From: Pseudogymnoascus destructans
Lineage: Eukaryota; Ascomycota; Leotiomycetes; Thelebolales; Thelebolaceae
NCBI RefSeq assembly: GCF_001641265.1
Contig: NW_020167527.1
Location: 806,001 to 870,000 of the forward strand
Length of the DNA stretch: 64,000 nt
Direction of reading: 5' to 3'
Shown here: positions 53,009 through 63,979 of the stretch, in pieces
Position numbering within the stretch: position 1 is the first letter of the stretch
Layout: every line of letters starts with the position of its first letter
Position numbers and translations under genes: made by a program
Notes under the pieces: generated by a model
Databases searched by the model: none
Told to the model about the DNA's origin: nothing
What the model saw: the letters and a program-made list of their open reading frames with translations, nothing else

Positions 53009-54619
53009 ATGAAGCCGTCGAAGGAGGAGAGAGAGCAGTTTTACCTTGGAATGGACAACTCTGAGGCGGATCCTCCTGAGTTGATTGCGCGAAGTTCGAC
53101 TTTTCTGTTTCAGCCATACACAAAAGCGAGCCAAGACGAGCCTGAAGAATGGATGATGAAACGAAACAGCAGATCGATATCTACCATTGGCAACCATAAG
53201 ATTGTGGAAATATACGACAGCAAATTAAGGGCAAAGGTGCTGGATATTCTGTCTGATATACCATGGAAGACTATCGACATCGTCCGCGTGGGTTGCAAAG
53301 ACGACAATGATCACCCGCCTGTCGTTCTCATCACAGCGGCTGCTAGCGGAGTTGACGATGATGATGCCCAAGATGCCGTTCAGAAGATTCACGAATTGAT
53401 GCTTGAGTAAGTACCTTCGAGTCATCTTTATAATTTGCTAATAATATTCTAGACATGACTTACCAGACGTTCATGGGGAGATGAAGACGGGCCAAGTCTT
53501 TGAACTGGAGAGGTACAATTCTGGAGACCGCTACCCACTTGAGCTTGTCCGGGTGCTCAAGATGGGATATAGCATTAGCAATGCGGATTTGACCTTTGCG
53601 GGATCAATTTGCCTATTTTTGAAGATCGACGGCGTCCATTATGCTCTCACATGCCAGCACGTGGTCACGTCGTCAGCAGAGGCATTCACACCAGGAAAAG
53701 GCAAAGACTTGATATTGCAGCCGTCAAAGGGAGATCTTCAAGACGAGGCAACAACACTCAACGGGCTCATGGCGAAACCGCAAGCTTTTCTTGAAAAATT
53801 CGAGGCTGACAAGCTAAAGTTTAAGAGAGATGAGGCACCGCCGCCAGAGGCCACCCAGGATCAGGCCGATATGTTTCAAAAACAGCTTGATGGATATCGT
53901 AAGAGGAAGACCGCAATGGAATCCGCCATGGCAGAAGTCAGCCTACCGTTTGGAACTTTAATGCATGCGCCAGGCATCGCACCACACCCAACTACTAATT
54001 TCAGGCGAGATTGGGCCCTAATCAAGTTAAATGAAGATAGATTCCAGAGCCTACCACCGAATGTCGTAAGTTATTCCATTATTCTACTTAGCTTATAAAG
54101 TGCTTACTGACTTTATAGTTACCTCCAACCCACTTTTCAGACAAAGAAAGGGTCATCATAACGGAGATATATAACGAGGCATTCGATCTCGAATTTAAGA
54201 ATCCAGTGACTACGATTCGGCCTCTAAAAGAGGTAAAAGGAGTTCTCGGCGGATCAGGGCCCCCAGACCTTAAGGATCAAGAATCCCTCCGTGTAGTCAA
54301 GCACGGCAGAACCAGTGGATGGACAAGCGGGTCACTTAATGAAATCCGGTCGGACTGCAGTTTAGAGGGACTAACTACGGAGTACTGTGTTGTTAATGTG
54401 CCCGACCTAAATCGCTTCTCCTATGGAGGCGATTCAGGATCATGCGTCCTCGATCTCAATGGCAGAATTGTTGGGATGTTACATAGCGGCAATGGGACAA
54501 ATGTGCGGTTCGGAGCAGAGATTACGTATGTTGCCCCCATAGAATGGCTGTTGCAGGATATCAAGGAGACTTTGGGAACGGAGAACATCGTTATTGAGAA
54601 GGGCGACAAGAAAGTTTAG
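53009..54619 (+). CDS. Trypsin-like serine protease-domain protein
   Basis: Exons are 53009-53406, 53453-54065 and 54119-54619. The introns are 46 and 53 bp with GTAAGT donors. The product is about 503 residues with no signal peptide. The first third (MKPSKEEREQFYLGMD ... VVLITAAASG) is unrecognised. The protease fold follows, with ALTCQHVVTS (His), FRRDWALIKL (Asp) and the nucleophile YGGDSGSCVLDLNG (GDSGS), plus VKHGRTSGWTSG. All three catalytic residues are present. Cytosolic trypsin-like domains of this kind occur alone or as effectors in fungal NLR and other defence proteins; whether this one does is unknown. It is the last host gene before a transposon block. Confidence 0.78.
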
Positions 54620-54892
54620 ATCTGGCAGGTTACTTCGGCGTCGGAACTGGGATGCTGTTGGGGAGTTTGCCTACATGGGCCTAATGAAATAGATGATGAA
54701 CGAATACGATACGCCTAGGACGGATGAGATTTTCATGCTCTCTCTCTCTCTGTGAATTTTATACCAAATTTTCTTTTTATTTATGGTCCTTTTCCATTTT
54801 TCCCTCCTTTTCCCATCTCCAACCTCTTGTTTCGTGCAGCGATCTCACTGACTCCCATGGATAACTGTAACGACTCTCTAAAATATTGTCAG

Positions 54893-55511
54893 ATCCCATA
54901 ACCAGGATAACTGGAGCGAACTCATCCCCATAATGGACCGCGTGCAAATGACACTCCCCCACGGCTCCATTGGCATGACCACCTACCGACTCAAGTACGG
55001 AACCGATCCGCGTACGAGTTGGGATTGGAACACCCCGAAAAGCACCAACCCCCGGGAGAACCTAAAATGGGATGAAGCCAAGGCGGTTGCAGACCGAATG
55101 CCCTAGCCGCAAGTTGGGCCAACAATGGGTCGGACCATATACGGTGTTGGAACGGATTGGGCACGTGTTTCGATTGGAACTACCTACCAATTCTCAAATA
55201 CACGATGTGTTCTCACCAGACGTCCTCATGAAGCATCCGAACAACCCCCTACCTGGTCAGGATCCGCCTGAGCCTAGCAGCGAAGTGATAGATGGCGCAG
55301 AGGAATGGGAAGTGGAAAAGATCCTCGCCGTGAGGCTCCGACTGAAGCAACACAATACTGGGATAGTTGGGTCGGATACAATCCGGACCCGGAGTGGTAC
55401 CCAGCGTCGAACTTCATGAACTCTCCCCATCAACTCAGAGAGTTTCACACGGAATATCCATATTTACCAGGTCCACCTCGAGAACTACTCGGATGGATTA
55501 CGGCAGGGGAG
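54893..55511 (+). pseudogene. Integrase/chromodomain remnant (chromovirus A copy 3)
   Basis: MTLPHGSIGMTTYRLKYGTD breaks at about 55098, where some 150 bases present in copy 1 are missing, then resumes SRKLGQQWVGPYTVLERIGH and EEWEVEKILAVRLRLKQ. The chromodomain is frame-shifted after that. The sequence resumes beyond the solo LTR at 56740 with the stretch GCGGGCGAGGAACAAAACTA shared with copy 1. Confidence 0.8.
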
Positions 55512-56734
55512 TGTAATGGTGGGTGCACCAGATGTGAGAATCTAGCCACCCAAGGAAGGGATGATTTTACTAAGACAACACACTGTCTTGGGAAAAAGAG
55601 CCAAAGGGTCGTAGCTTAGACTATTCCACAACGCAGCAATCAGGTGTATGATGTAGTGGAGTGGTTTAGACAAGTTGTAACAAATGTTGAGTCTGAGAAC
55701 TCAGGGATAAGTCAGAGGTTAGCACCTTACTGACTTTTCAGAAACAAGGAGTAACAAGGAGTAACAAGATCAATGCTTGGAAGCTTGCAAAAGACGTGGA
55801 AGTATGTGATAGTCGATTTACTGTATTGTCTGCTTGCCCTTTCTTAAGGAAAGGGCAATCCTATTTATGCTAAAGGAATGTAGTTCTCTCATTTTCCAAG
55901 ACTTTCCATGACTAACCACGCTTGGTAACTGTAGTCGACGTAAGAGAATCCCATAGAACCATCTCCTAGGTTCCTAGCCTATAGGAAGTGAAAGGAGGTC
56001 TAAGGTCAGAGTACCCCTATAGACAAATTATGTCATAACTTAACCAATCTTGTAGGTAACTAAGGAGCGTGTAAGGACACAGGGCACCGTATCACGAGAA
56101 GTGGCATATGGGAGTGCGAGTCGGATATGAGTCGGTGCAATCCTATAGGTCTACTACGAAGGATACAAAAAAGATGAAGGTGTAACCCTGTATGACTGTT
56201 CCCTTAAAATACCCGAAACCGCTCCGACTCAGCTAGCTCCCTGTTTGCCTAAGGCTTCCTTACGTTATGTGCCTAAGGCTGTCAGTCGCGACTGACCCGT
56301 AACGGCCCCGAGTCTCGATGACGCCACGTGACGGCCGTAACTACCCCGAGTAAGGAGGCATCCTTACAGAGCGATGACGTGTAATGAATCATAGATGGTT
56401 GTAGAAACTTTTGGAGCTATCGTTCATGTTCCTAGGCCTCTAGTTGATAGAGATATGTCATGTGTAGTATTAGCCCAGTAACTAAGGAGTGATGTCATGT
56501 AATGAATCATAGAGGGTTGTAGAGATATGCTATGTGGTCATATCGGCCCAGTAACTAAGGAGCAATGACGTGTAATGAATCATAGAGGGTTGTAGCAATC
56601 GTTGAGTAGTATTGCTCTTGTTGTTGGTGTGACAAGCCAAAATATGTATAGTAACTTGTAGGTTTGAGGAGGAGATTTCTAAGTTTGCTCTTGAGTTTGA
56701 TAGCAAACTGAGTGCAACAAATGTCAGTATGACA
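55512..56734 (-). mobile_element. Solo LTR of family B, interrupted by a solo LTR-A
   Basis: TGTAATGGTGGGTGCACC at the left and ...TGTCAGTATGACA at the right, with target duplication GGGAG (55507-55511 and 56735-56739). About 919 bp without the 304-bp inner insertion. It contains three partial direct repeats around GTAATGAATCATAGAGGGTTG (56385, 56492 and 56570 region). Confidence 0.92.
56070..56368 (-). mobile_element. Solo LTR of chromovirus A
   Basis: 299 bp, in reverse orientation and almost identical to the LTRs at 27111 and 34614, flanked by duplication GAGCG (56065-56069 and 56369-56373). It sits inside the LTR-B solo and must be the youngest insertion in this nest. Confidence 0.95.
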
Positions 56735-56996
56735 GGGAGGCGGGCGAGGAACAAAACTATGATCACAGGAGGGAAGAAAAGGCGGAAGAAACAGAGTCGT
56801 TGCTATCTACGACTCTAAACTAAAATACCCTCTGAGCCAGGGCGCACTCACCATCGTAAGTCTTGCGGGAGTAACCCTTCCCAAACGTATCACCGGCGTC
56901 GCAACAAGTGGCTACCACTGAGAGAGACGAAGGGTCGAAGCGACCCCATGAGAAAAGTCAGGTCCGAGTCCCATCTGACATAGGGCCTCCTGCATC

Positions 56997-57704
56997 CTAT
57001 GCCCCATCCTCCTCCGCCCCATACTGGGCCCCAAACCCATCCCCCTCACCCTCACCACCCTCACCACCCCCACCACCCCCCTTCTTCCTTCCCCCAGCGT
57101 GGTCCGGAACCGTCGCAGCGACAGCGACGGCAGGAAGCCTGCCCACGGCAGCCACCACTTCCCCCAAAAGAGCCGGCACGCTCCCCTGCTCCGTCCGAAG
57201 ACGGCGCAGTGACGACCGGATTTGCTGAACCGAATCAGCACCGAAACAACACAGGACAGGGGGATACTCACGGCCAGACCCACCTCGAGGGCGGCGCGTG
57301 TTGCGCAGAGCTCCTCGTAGGAGTCGCGCTCGGCGGCCGAGCAGAATTTCGGGACACTTTGGGCAGCCACAAGGGCCACCCGGTTTGCCTCTGCAGCAGC
57401 GGCTTCGACGGCGATGGGGTCCCAAGGATCTGCTGCTTCGGCGGCAGCAAGGACACAGTATTCCTCGTCGAGGAACCAGGGAAGCTATGCAAATTGTTAG
57501 CAAAAGCCAACAGAGACAGAACAGCAGAAGGGAACTCACCGGAACGCAGGTGGAGTGCTGCGCCGTGCAGTACTCGCACTTGGAGGAGGCGGGGGACCAG
57601 ACACAATCATGGTCCTTGATGCCACGAGCTTTGGCCTGAAAGCAGCGCAGGCAGAGGACACGGAACGCGCCCAACAAAGCTCCCGCGGGAGTCAGAATCA
57701 GCAT
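56997..57704 (-). CDS. Antisense passenger gene of chromovirus A, copy 3, 201 aa, open
   Basis: Exons are 57704-57540, 57484-57272 and 57224-56997. The introns 57485-57539 (GTGAGT...CTAAC...CATAG) and 57225-57271 (GTGAGT...CTGAT...CAG) are at the same positions and phases as in 33293-34048, and exon 2 is exactly the same length (71 codons). Cys module: CLRC-x13-C-x8-CEYC followed by CTAQHSTC. The middle begins LPWFLDEEYCVLAAAEAA with VPKFCSAAERDSYEEL; exon 3 begins QIRSSLRRLR and ends in a Lys/Gly-rich, then acidic tail. It has no stop, although the neighbouring integrase is badly broken. An LTR-B solo at 57816 separates it from its presumed upstream region. Confidence 0.75.
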   Translation of the reverse strand: MLILTPAGALLGAFRVLCLRCFQAKARGIKDHDCVWSPASSKCEYCTAQHSTCVPVSSLLLFCLCWLLLTICIASLVPRRGILCPCCRRSSRSLGPHRRRSRCCRGKPGGPCGCPKCPEILLGRRARLLRGALRNTRRPRGGSGREYPPVLCCFGADSVQQIRSSLRRLRTEQGSVPALLGEVVAAVGRLPAVAVAATVPDHAGGRKKGGGGGGEGGEGEGDGFGAQYGAEEDGA

Positions 57705-57815
57705 CGCAAAAAGTTGGAATTCTGCGTAGAATCCCATCAGCCCAGCACACGTTATCACCCCTACGCCAACGCGCTCCCATCACCTACTCGTTCTTATGGA
57801 TTGGAAATACCCTAT

Positions 57816-58751
57816 TGTCATACTGACATTCGTTGCACTCAGTTTGCTATCAAACTCAAGAGCAAACTTAGAAATCTCCTCCTCAAACCTACAAGTCACC
57901 ATACATATCTTGGCTTATCAAACCAACAACAGAAGCAATACTACTCAACGATTGCTGCAAACTCTTCTACTACATCTGTTTATGCTACATACATCACGGC
58001 ATATCATTTGGACACTCATTGAACAAGTTATTAAGAAAATCTCCTCCTTAAGGGGGTGGGCCAATACTACCACATGGCATATCTCTACCAACTAGAGGCC
58101 TAGGAACATGAACGATAGCTCTAGAAGCTTCTACAACCCTCTATGATTCATTACACGTCATCGCTCCTTAGTTACCCACAAGATTGGTTAAGTTATGACA
58201 TAATTTGTCTATAGTTACTCTGACCTTGGACCTCCTTTTCACTTCCTATAGGCTAGGAACCCAAGAGATGGTTCTATGGGATTCTCTTACGTTCACTACA
58301 TGATTAGCAAGCTAGTTGTGGGTCGCACTTGATTTCTAATACATTTACCAAGCCTGGTTAGTCATGGAAAGTCATGGAAAATGAGAGAACTACACTCCTT
58401 TGGCATAAATAGGATTGCCCTTTCCTTAAGAAAGGGCAAGCAGGCAATACAGTAAATCGACTAGCACATACTTCTACGTCTTTTCCAAGCTTCCAAGCAT
58501 TGATCTTGTTATTCTCTGTTTTTGAAAAGTCAGTGAGGTGCTAACCTCTGACTTACCCCTGAGTTCTCAGACTCAACATTTGTTGCAACTTGTCTAAACC
58601 ACTTCACCACATCATACACCTGATTGCTGCGTTGTGGAATAGTCTAAGCTACAACCCTTTGGCTCTGTTTCCTAAGACAGTGTGTTGTCTTAGTAAATTC
58701 ATCCCTTCCTTGGGTGGCTAGATTCTCATATCTGGTGCACCCACCATTACA
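57816..58751 (+). mobile_element. Solo LTR of family B
   Basis: 936 bp, TGTCATACTGACATTCG at the left and GGTGCACCCACCATTACA at the right, with target duplication CCTAT (57811-57815 and 58752-58756). Inserted just upstream of the antisense gene of chromovirus A copy 3, inside the conserved leader intron region. Confidence 0.92.
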
Positions 58752-59328
58752 CCTATCCAATTCATTAGTGCACTGTCGGACAATCCACGGGAAGGGGTAA
58801 CTTACAGTTCTCAGAGGGGTGGATGCTGGCGTTGTTGTTGGAGACAAAAAGAAGAAGTGGATGCGGCTGCGCACTCATAGTCTGGATTACAACAATGAAC
58901 TCTGAATCGGGTTAGCGCGAACACTTCTCCTTTCATACATAGGACAGTCTAACCCGAACGCTTCGCGGATGCGATTTGGAGTCCACTCGGACCACCAGGA
59001 ATGCACCCCAGAGCGAACAAAGCAAAGTCTAACCCAGACGCTTCGCGGTGCGATTCGGAGTCCACTCGGACCACCACGAATGTACCCCAGAGCGAACAAA
59101 GCAAACTCTGGTTTCGCACACTAAACGGAGTCAATACGGCCAGCTCTAGCATGACATACAATGCACCTTCGCAACACGGAACATAAACAGCATTGTTACA
59201 GATGCAATTACAAACAGAAATCCTGCCAACATAGAATGCTCTTCTCACAGATACCATTCAGAGATATTGCGGAAATGATTCTCACAGCGTGTTTCGCGGA
59301 CAAAACACTCTCTTAAGAGGGGGGGTAG

Positions 59329-60719
59329 TGTAAGGATGCCTCTGCCCTCAGTGATGGAAAGCATCGGAGTTGGGCAGGTTACGGTCACGTGGGGAGAGTT
59401 AGGGCAGGTTAGCCGCGTTGGACCCGTTTCGGGTACTTAAGGGGATTGACCCAACGGGGTTCTATGAAGTAGAGTCTATCCTTGACAAAAAGACACTTAG
59501 AGGTCAGGACTACTTCCTCGTTAAGTGGAAAGTCTATCCTACAAGTGACAACACTTGGGAACCTAAGAGAAATCTAAAAAATGCATCCAAGCTGATTCTA
59601 GAATTTGTTTCTAAGAAAGCCACCTGGCTAAAGGGCAAGCACACAGCTAACAAACGTCCTTAAGAGGGGTATCATGTCATACTGACATTCGTTGCACTCA
59701 GTTTGCTATCAAACTCAAGAGCAAACTTGGAAATCTCCTCCTCAAACCTACAAGTCACTATACATATTTTGGCTTATCACACCAACAACAAGAGCAATAC
59801 TACTCAACGATTGCTACAACCATCTATGATTCATTACACGTCATCGCTCCTTAGTTACTGGGCCGATATTACCACATAGCATATCTCTACAACCCTCTAT
59901 GATTCATTACATGACATCACTCATACTACCACATAACATATCTCTACCAACTAGAGGCCTAGGAGCATGAACGATAGCTCTAAACGCTCCTACGAACCTC
60001 TATGATTCATTACATGTCATCGATCTTTAGTTACCCACAAGATTGGTTAAGTTATGACATAATTTGTCTGTGACATAATTTGTCTATGACATAATTTGTC
60101 TATAGGGGTACTCTGACCTTGGACCTCCTTTTACTTCCTATAGGCTACGAACCTAAGAGATGGTTCTATGGGATTCTCTTACGTCGACTACAGTTACCAA
60201 GCCTGGTAAGTCATGGAAAGTCTTGGAAAATGAGAGAACTACATTCCTTTAGCATAAATAGGATTGCCCTTTCCTTAAGAAAGGGCAAGCAGACAATACA
60301 GTAAATCGACTATCACATACTTCCACGTCTTTTCCAAGCTTCCAAGCATTCATCTTGTTACTCCTTGTTTCTGAAAAGTCAGTGAGGTGTTAACCTCTGA
60401 CTTACCCCTGAGTTCCCAGACTCAACATTTGTTGCAACTTGTCTGGACCACTTCACTACATCACACACCTGATTGCTGCGTTGTGGAATAGTCTAAGCTA
60501 CAACCCTTTGGCTCTGTTTCCTAAGACAGTGTGTTGTCTTAGTAAATTCATCCCTTCCTTGGGGTGGCTAGATTCTCACATCTGGTGCACCCACCATTAC
60601 AGGTTCGTCATCATCTTTTTTGTATCCTTCGTAGTAGACCTATAGGATAGCACCTGTTTAGCCTCCGATTCGCACTCTCATATGCTATTACTATGAGCTG
60701 GGTGCCCTGTGTCCTTACA
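59329..60719 (+). repeat. 3' LTR of chromovirus A copy 3, interrupted
   Basis: Pieces 59329-59462 (TGTAAGGATGCC ... ACGGGGTTC) and 60602-60719 (GGTTCGTCATCATC ... GTGTCCTTACA). Together they match the LTR at 19155-19464 better than the 299-bp type. The insertion between them is a fragment of element B. Confidence 0.85.
59463..60601 (+). mobile_element. 5'-truncated Ty3/gypsy element B: chromodomain end plus 3' LTR
   Basis: Opens with chromodomain codons FYEVESILDKKTLRGQDYFL, VKWKVYPTSDNTWEP (59461-59663), then the purine tract CTTAAGAGGGGTATCA and a full LTR-B (59675-60601, ending CCACCATTACA). GGTTC stands on both sides (59458-59462 and 60602-60606). This shows that LTR-B belongs to a chromodomain-bearing Ty3/gypsy family. 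Confidence 0.85.
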
Positions 60720-61751
60720 CCCGCTAGGGAAGCTACATAAAATTGTGGTGTATATTCAACGATCTCCCCAATGGCAGGCAACATTTGAGAAGTACAGTGA
60801 TGGTAAAAGGCTTCCTCGGGATAATAAGACTAGATGGAACTCATGGTACTTGATGCTCCATAATGCTCTTAATGACAATATAAAGAAAGCTAGCATTGGA
60901 TACTGTCACAAAGAGTATTATGACCTATGCCAAGACGAATTAACTCCAAGCGATTGGATAGTACTATCACACATCCACGACTTCCTTCAGTTCTTTTATG
61001 AAGTGACGTTAGCTACAGAAGGCCGAGATGCTACATTAGAACGGGTATTATTATCTATGGAATTCCTTCTCGAGCAATTAGAGAAAGGGAAACAACAATT
61101 CCAAGATGATATAATACTTAGCCCATGCTTTAACTCAGCTTGGAAGGTAATAAACAAGTATTATGCTCTAACTGAGCGGTATGTAATAGTATTATCCATA
61201 GTACTATCAATAGTACTATAGTGCTACTTTATAGTTCATCTGCATATATGGCTGCTGGAATACTCATTTCAAGTCAAAAATGGAAGTACTGTGAAGAGAA
61301 TTGGCCTATTGACTGGATAGCGCTAGCAAAGAATGCTGTTGAATGGGACAAGCATTACAAGCCAACGATTGAGCGAGTAATTGTACCTGCAATTCAACCT
61401 CCGAATAAGAAGAACTCATTTGAAGAGTGGGCTACACAAAAACGCCGTCAACCACCTATTCAAGATGAATATTTGAAGTATTGCCAAGCACCAATTACCC
61501 CTAAATGTAATGCTCAGGGTTGGTGGATGGAAGGGGCTCAGGGGATAGCATATCCAAACCTTCAAAAGATGGCTCTTGATAACTTATCAATACCTGCAAT
61601 GAGTGCTGAGCCTGAACTTTTATTCTCAGGAGCAAAGATTACAATTACAGATCGAAGAAATTGTCTAGGAGTTGACACTATTGAGCATTTAGAATGTTTA
61701 AAGTCATGGCTAAATCTTTCAATCCATTCTTGGATTGATGATGATGAGTAG
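60720..61751 (+). pseudogene. hAT transposase, C-terminal half
   Basis: LGKLHKIVVYIQRSPQWQAT, TRWNSWYLML, then an intron 61179-61234 (GTATGT...TATAG) that joins YYALTER to SSAYMAAGIL, then AQGWWMEGAQGIAYPNLQKM and the dimerisation motif LSIPAMSAEPELLFSGAK, ending IHSWIDDDE and TAG. The N-terminal half was removed where chromovirus A copy 3 inserted. The 3' terminal repeat of the hAT is not visible. Closest in layout to hAT-1. Confidence 0.8.
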
Positions 61752-61849
61752 TACTATCAAAACAAATAGGAGGCGATCCAAACACATGATATTCTGTACT
61801 GTTTTAATTACGTGATGCCTCATATTGATTATACTGATTATACCGATTA

Positions 61850-62260
61850 ACTTACGTGTTAAGTTAGGAAGGAGGGTTCAGGCACAAAGGATGAATGGGG
61901 TCACAAAGCAGGTGTTGAAGGCGTGGTTTGACGCGTACAAGAGCCTCATAACAGAGCAAAAAATTGAAAACTACAACACCTACAACATGGATGAGACTGG
62001 GTTTTCAATTGGAACAATGCAATCTACACAAATTATAGTCGATTCTACACTTAGGACGTGTTTTCAGGCACATCCAGGAAGGCAGGAATGGGTCTCTGCT
62101 GTTGAGTGCATTTGCATGGATGGAACAACCACCGACCCCCTCATTATCTTCAAGGGACAGAATGTACTACAGAGCTGGATTCCAAAGGACGTTATAAGTA
62201 AATGGCACTTCTCTGCAAATACAAAAGGATGGACAAGCAATCTTCATGGATTAGAGTCGA
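61850..62260 (+). pseudogene. pogo/Fot1-type transposase fragment
   Basis: KQVLKAWFDAYKSLITEQKI, YNTYNMDETGFSIGTMQST, GRQEWVSAVECICMDGTTTD and PLIIFKGQNVLQSWIP form the first-Asp half of a DDE1 (pogo/Fot1) catalytic domain. The match ends near WTSNLHGLE. Sequence between 62260 and 62560 stays open but shows no transposase motif. Confidence 0.75.
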
Positions 62261-62559
62261 CCAACGAGCTTACCAGATCTACGTGCCCAGAGGCCAGATA
62301 CTGGAAGGCTCCTATCAAGTTCACATATTCTACGTTCAGTAGTGATACCATATGTATCTCTAATGTTCATATACCACATCACGCTGGTAAAGGGTATGGC
62401 TCATCATATGTATATGTGTGCCTTCCCAAGTTTATGATGGAAAGGTTTGCAACCGCAGGTAAAGCTAGATGTCTAACTGTTGTAATGGAATCATCCTTCG
62501 ATATAACTATCGTAAATTCACCAGAACGGTACCCAGGGAAGCTTCATTTACAACAGTTG

Positions 62560-63280
62560 GACGTCTAGCTTATACAGCCCAGTCGAGTGGGAGGCCGCCC
62601 TCTGTATACCAGTTGGCAAGATGGTATGCGCCTTGAACAATGAGAAATAGCGGGAGGCACCACCCTTAACCATTAATGCACTCAATAACCGTCGCCCATT
62701 CCCGATTGCCAGGCTGGACTCCCTTGCTTTTTCCATGTCGGTCGGCATGCGTCACTACCATAGATGCACAAATAACTCCCATCATGAAGCCAGTCTCATC
62801 AAAGTTATAGAAGTCAGAGTCATGGATGCTGTACTTCGACCTCATGTTATGCACAAGCTTAAACCATGCACTAATAAGCTCTGAATCTTCGCAGAGGGCT
62901 ATCTGAAAGTCGTATGTACGATTAAAATGCATCTTTAGGTTTGGTTGTCGCTTGATGAACTTTTCAGCCCAGTGCTTGCCAACGCGTCCACCATCGCGTC
63001 GCGCAAGAAGCAAATTAGCCATATCTTCAACACCAGCGTGTCGGGGCGCAAATCCTCATGTATCTAAGTCTAGTATATACTGGACAACTGCCTCTTCCTC
63101 AGTAATTGTTAGTTGATGGGCTGTATGACGCAACTCTTGTTTTGCTACTCGTCCATTCATTCTACGGCGGAGCGTAGCTTCAGGCACATTATAGATTGTT
63201 GCAGCTTTCCAGCGGAGTTTTTGATCTTGTCGAATGGCTTCAATAGCCATAATTATCTGGCTTTCTTTATGGATTGCCAT
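62560..63280 (-). pseudogene. pogo/Fot1-type transposase, N-terminal two thirds
   Basis: Starts MAIHKESQIIMAIEAIRQDQ (Psq-type helix-turn-helix: YNVPEATLRRRMNG), then a CENP-B-type second HTH region (KHWAEKFIKRQPNLKMHFNR) and FYNFDETGFMMGV with the first catalytic Asp, and NREWATVIECING. Two in-frame stops: after YILDLDT (TGA near 63057) and after ECING (TAA near 62666). The end is lost around 62560. Opposite in orientation to the fragments on both sides. Confidence 0.8.
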
Positions 63281-63479
63281 TGCTAGTTATGCTACGTAGA
63301 AGGTGGAAATGTGTGACGCATGAAAAAGTGTGTCGCTTAGTGGTGTGCATCGCTCTGGGGTGGACCACATTAAGTTACTACTATAGTATGTGTCACGGTC
63401 AGGGGCTCTGGCCAAGAATACCAAGGGGGTAGCCAAGGCCTTGGCTCAACGACAACATGCATAAGAGTATAGGTAGGAA

Positions 63480-63979
63480 GGAGCTGGCTTCAATAGGTAG
63501 CCAGCGGCTAGTTTTTAACAACTACCTACGAATAGAGTACGATTCCCTGCTGAACCCCGTGCTGCTTACCTGTCTTGAATCACCGAGCGATATGACTATC
63601 ACAAGTAGTATGTCTGTCGAAGTGTTTCAAACATTCTAGACCCGTCTCATTGTCTTGGTACCATGAAAAATTGAATGGTGACGAATTAGTCTTACTTTCA
63701 GATTCAGGATATACAAACAGCGAGCTTGCGATGATATTTTTGGAGCACTTTATAAAGCATACATATGCTGGCCCTAATAAACCGATGAAAGTGCTTCTTA
63801 TAGACATCTATATAAGCCATACAACTCCGGGGTTTGTCTTACGGGCCACAGAGATGAATATTTATCCCTATCCCTTTCCGTTACATCTTACTCATGTGAT
63901 GCAACCTCTTGATGTTGGTGTTTTCAACCATATAAACACTGGCATAAGAAAGCAGTTTAACATGCAATGCGGAGCTTAG
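63480..63979 (+). pseudogene. pogo/Fot1-type transposase, C-terminal part
   Basis: After two broken frames, from 63650: LVLLSDSGYTNSELAMIFLE, KVLLIDIYISHTTPGFV (second catalytic Asp; the usual GHGSH is changed to IYISH), then HLTHVMQPLDVGVFNHI, the conserved end of the catalytic domain. It closes with a TAG near the window end. Confidence 0.75.

Larger units (their letters stand above)
54893..60719 (+). mobile_element. Chromovirus A, copy 3 (decayed, with nested solo LTRs)
   Basis: Starts inside the integrase (HYQDNWSELIPIMDR), with a further deletion in the protein near 55098. It runs through the chromodomain, antisense gene and purine tract to an interrupted 3' LTR (59329-60719). Insertions: LTR-B solo at 55512-56734 (itself split by a solo LTR-A), LTR-B solo at 57816-58751, and a fragment of element B at 59463-60601 inside the LTR. 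Its right end abuts hAT coding sequence, so it had inserted into a hAT gene. Confidence 0.9.
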
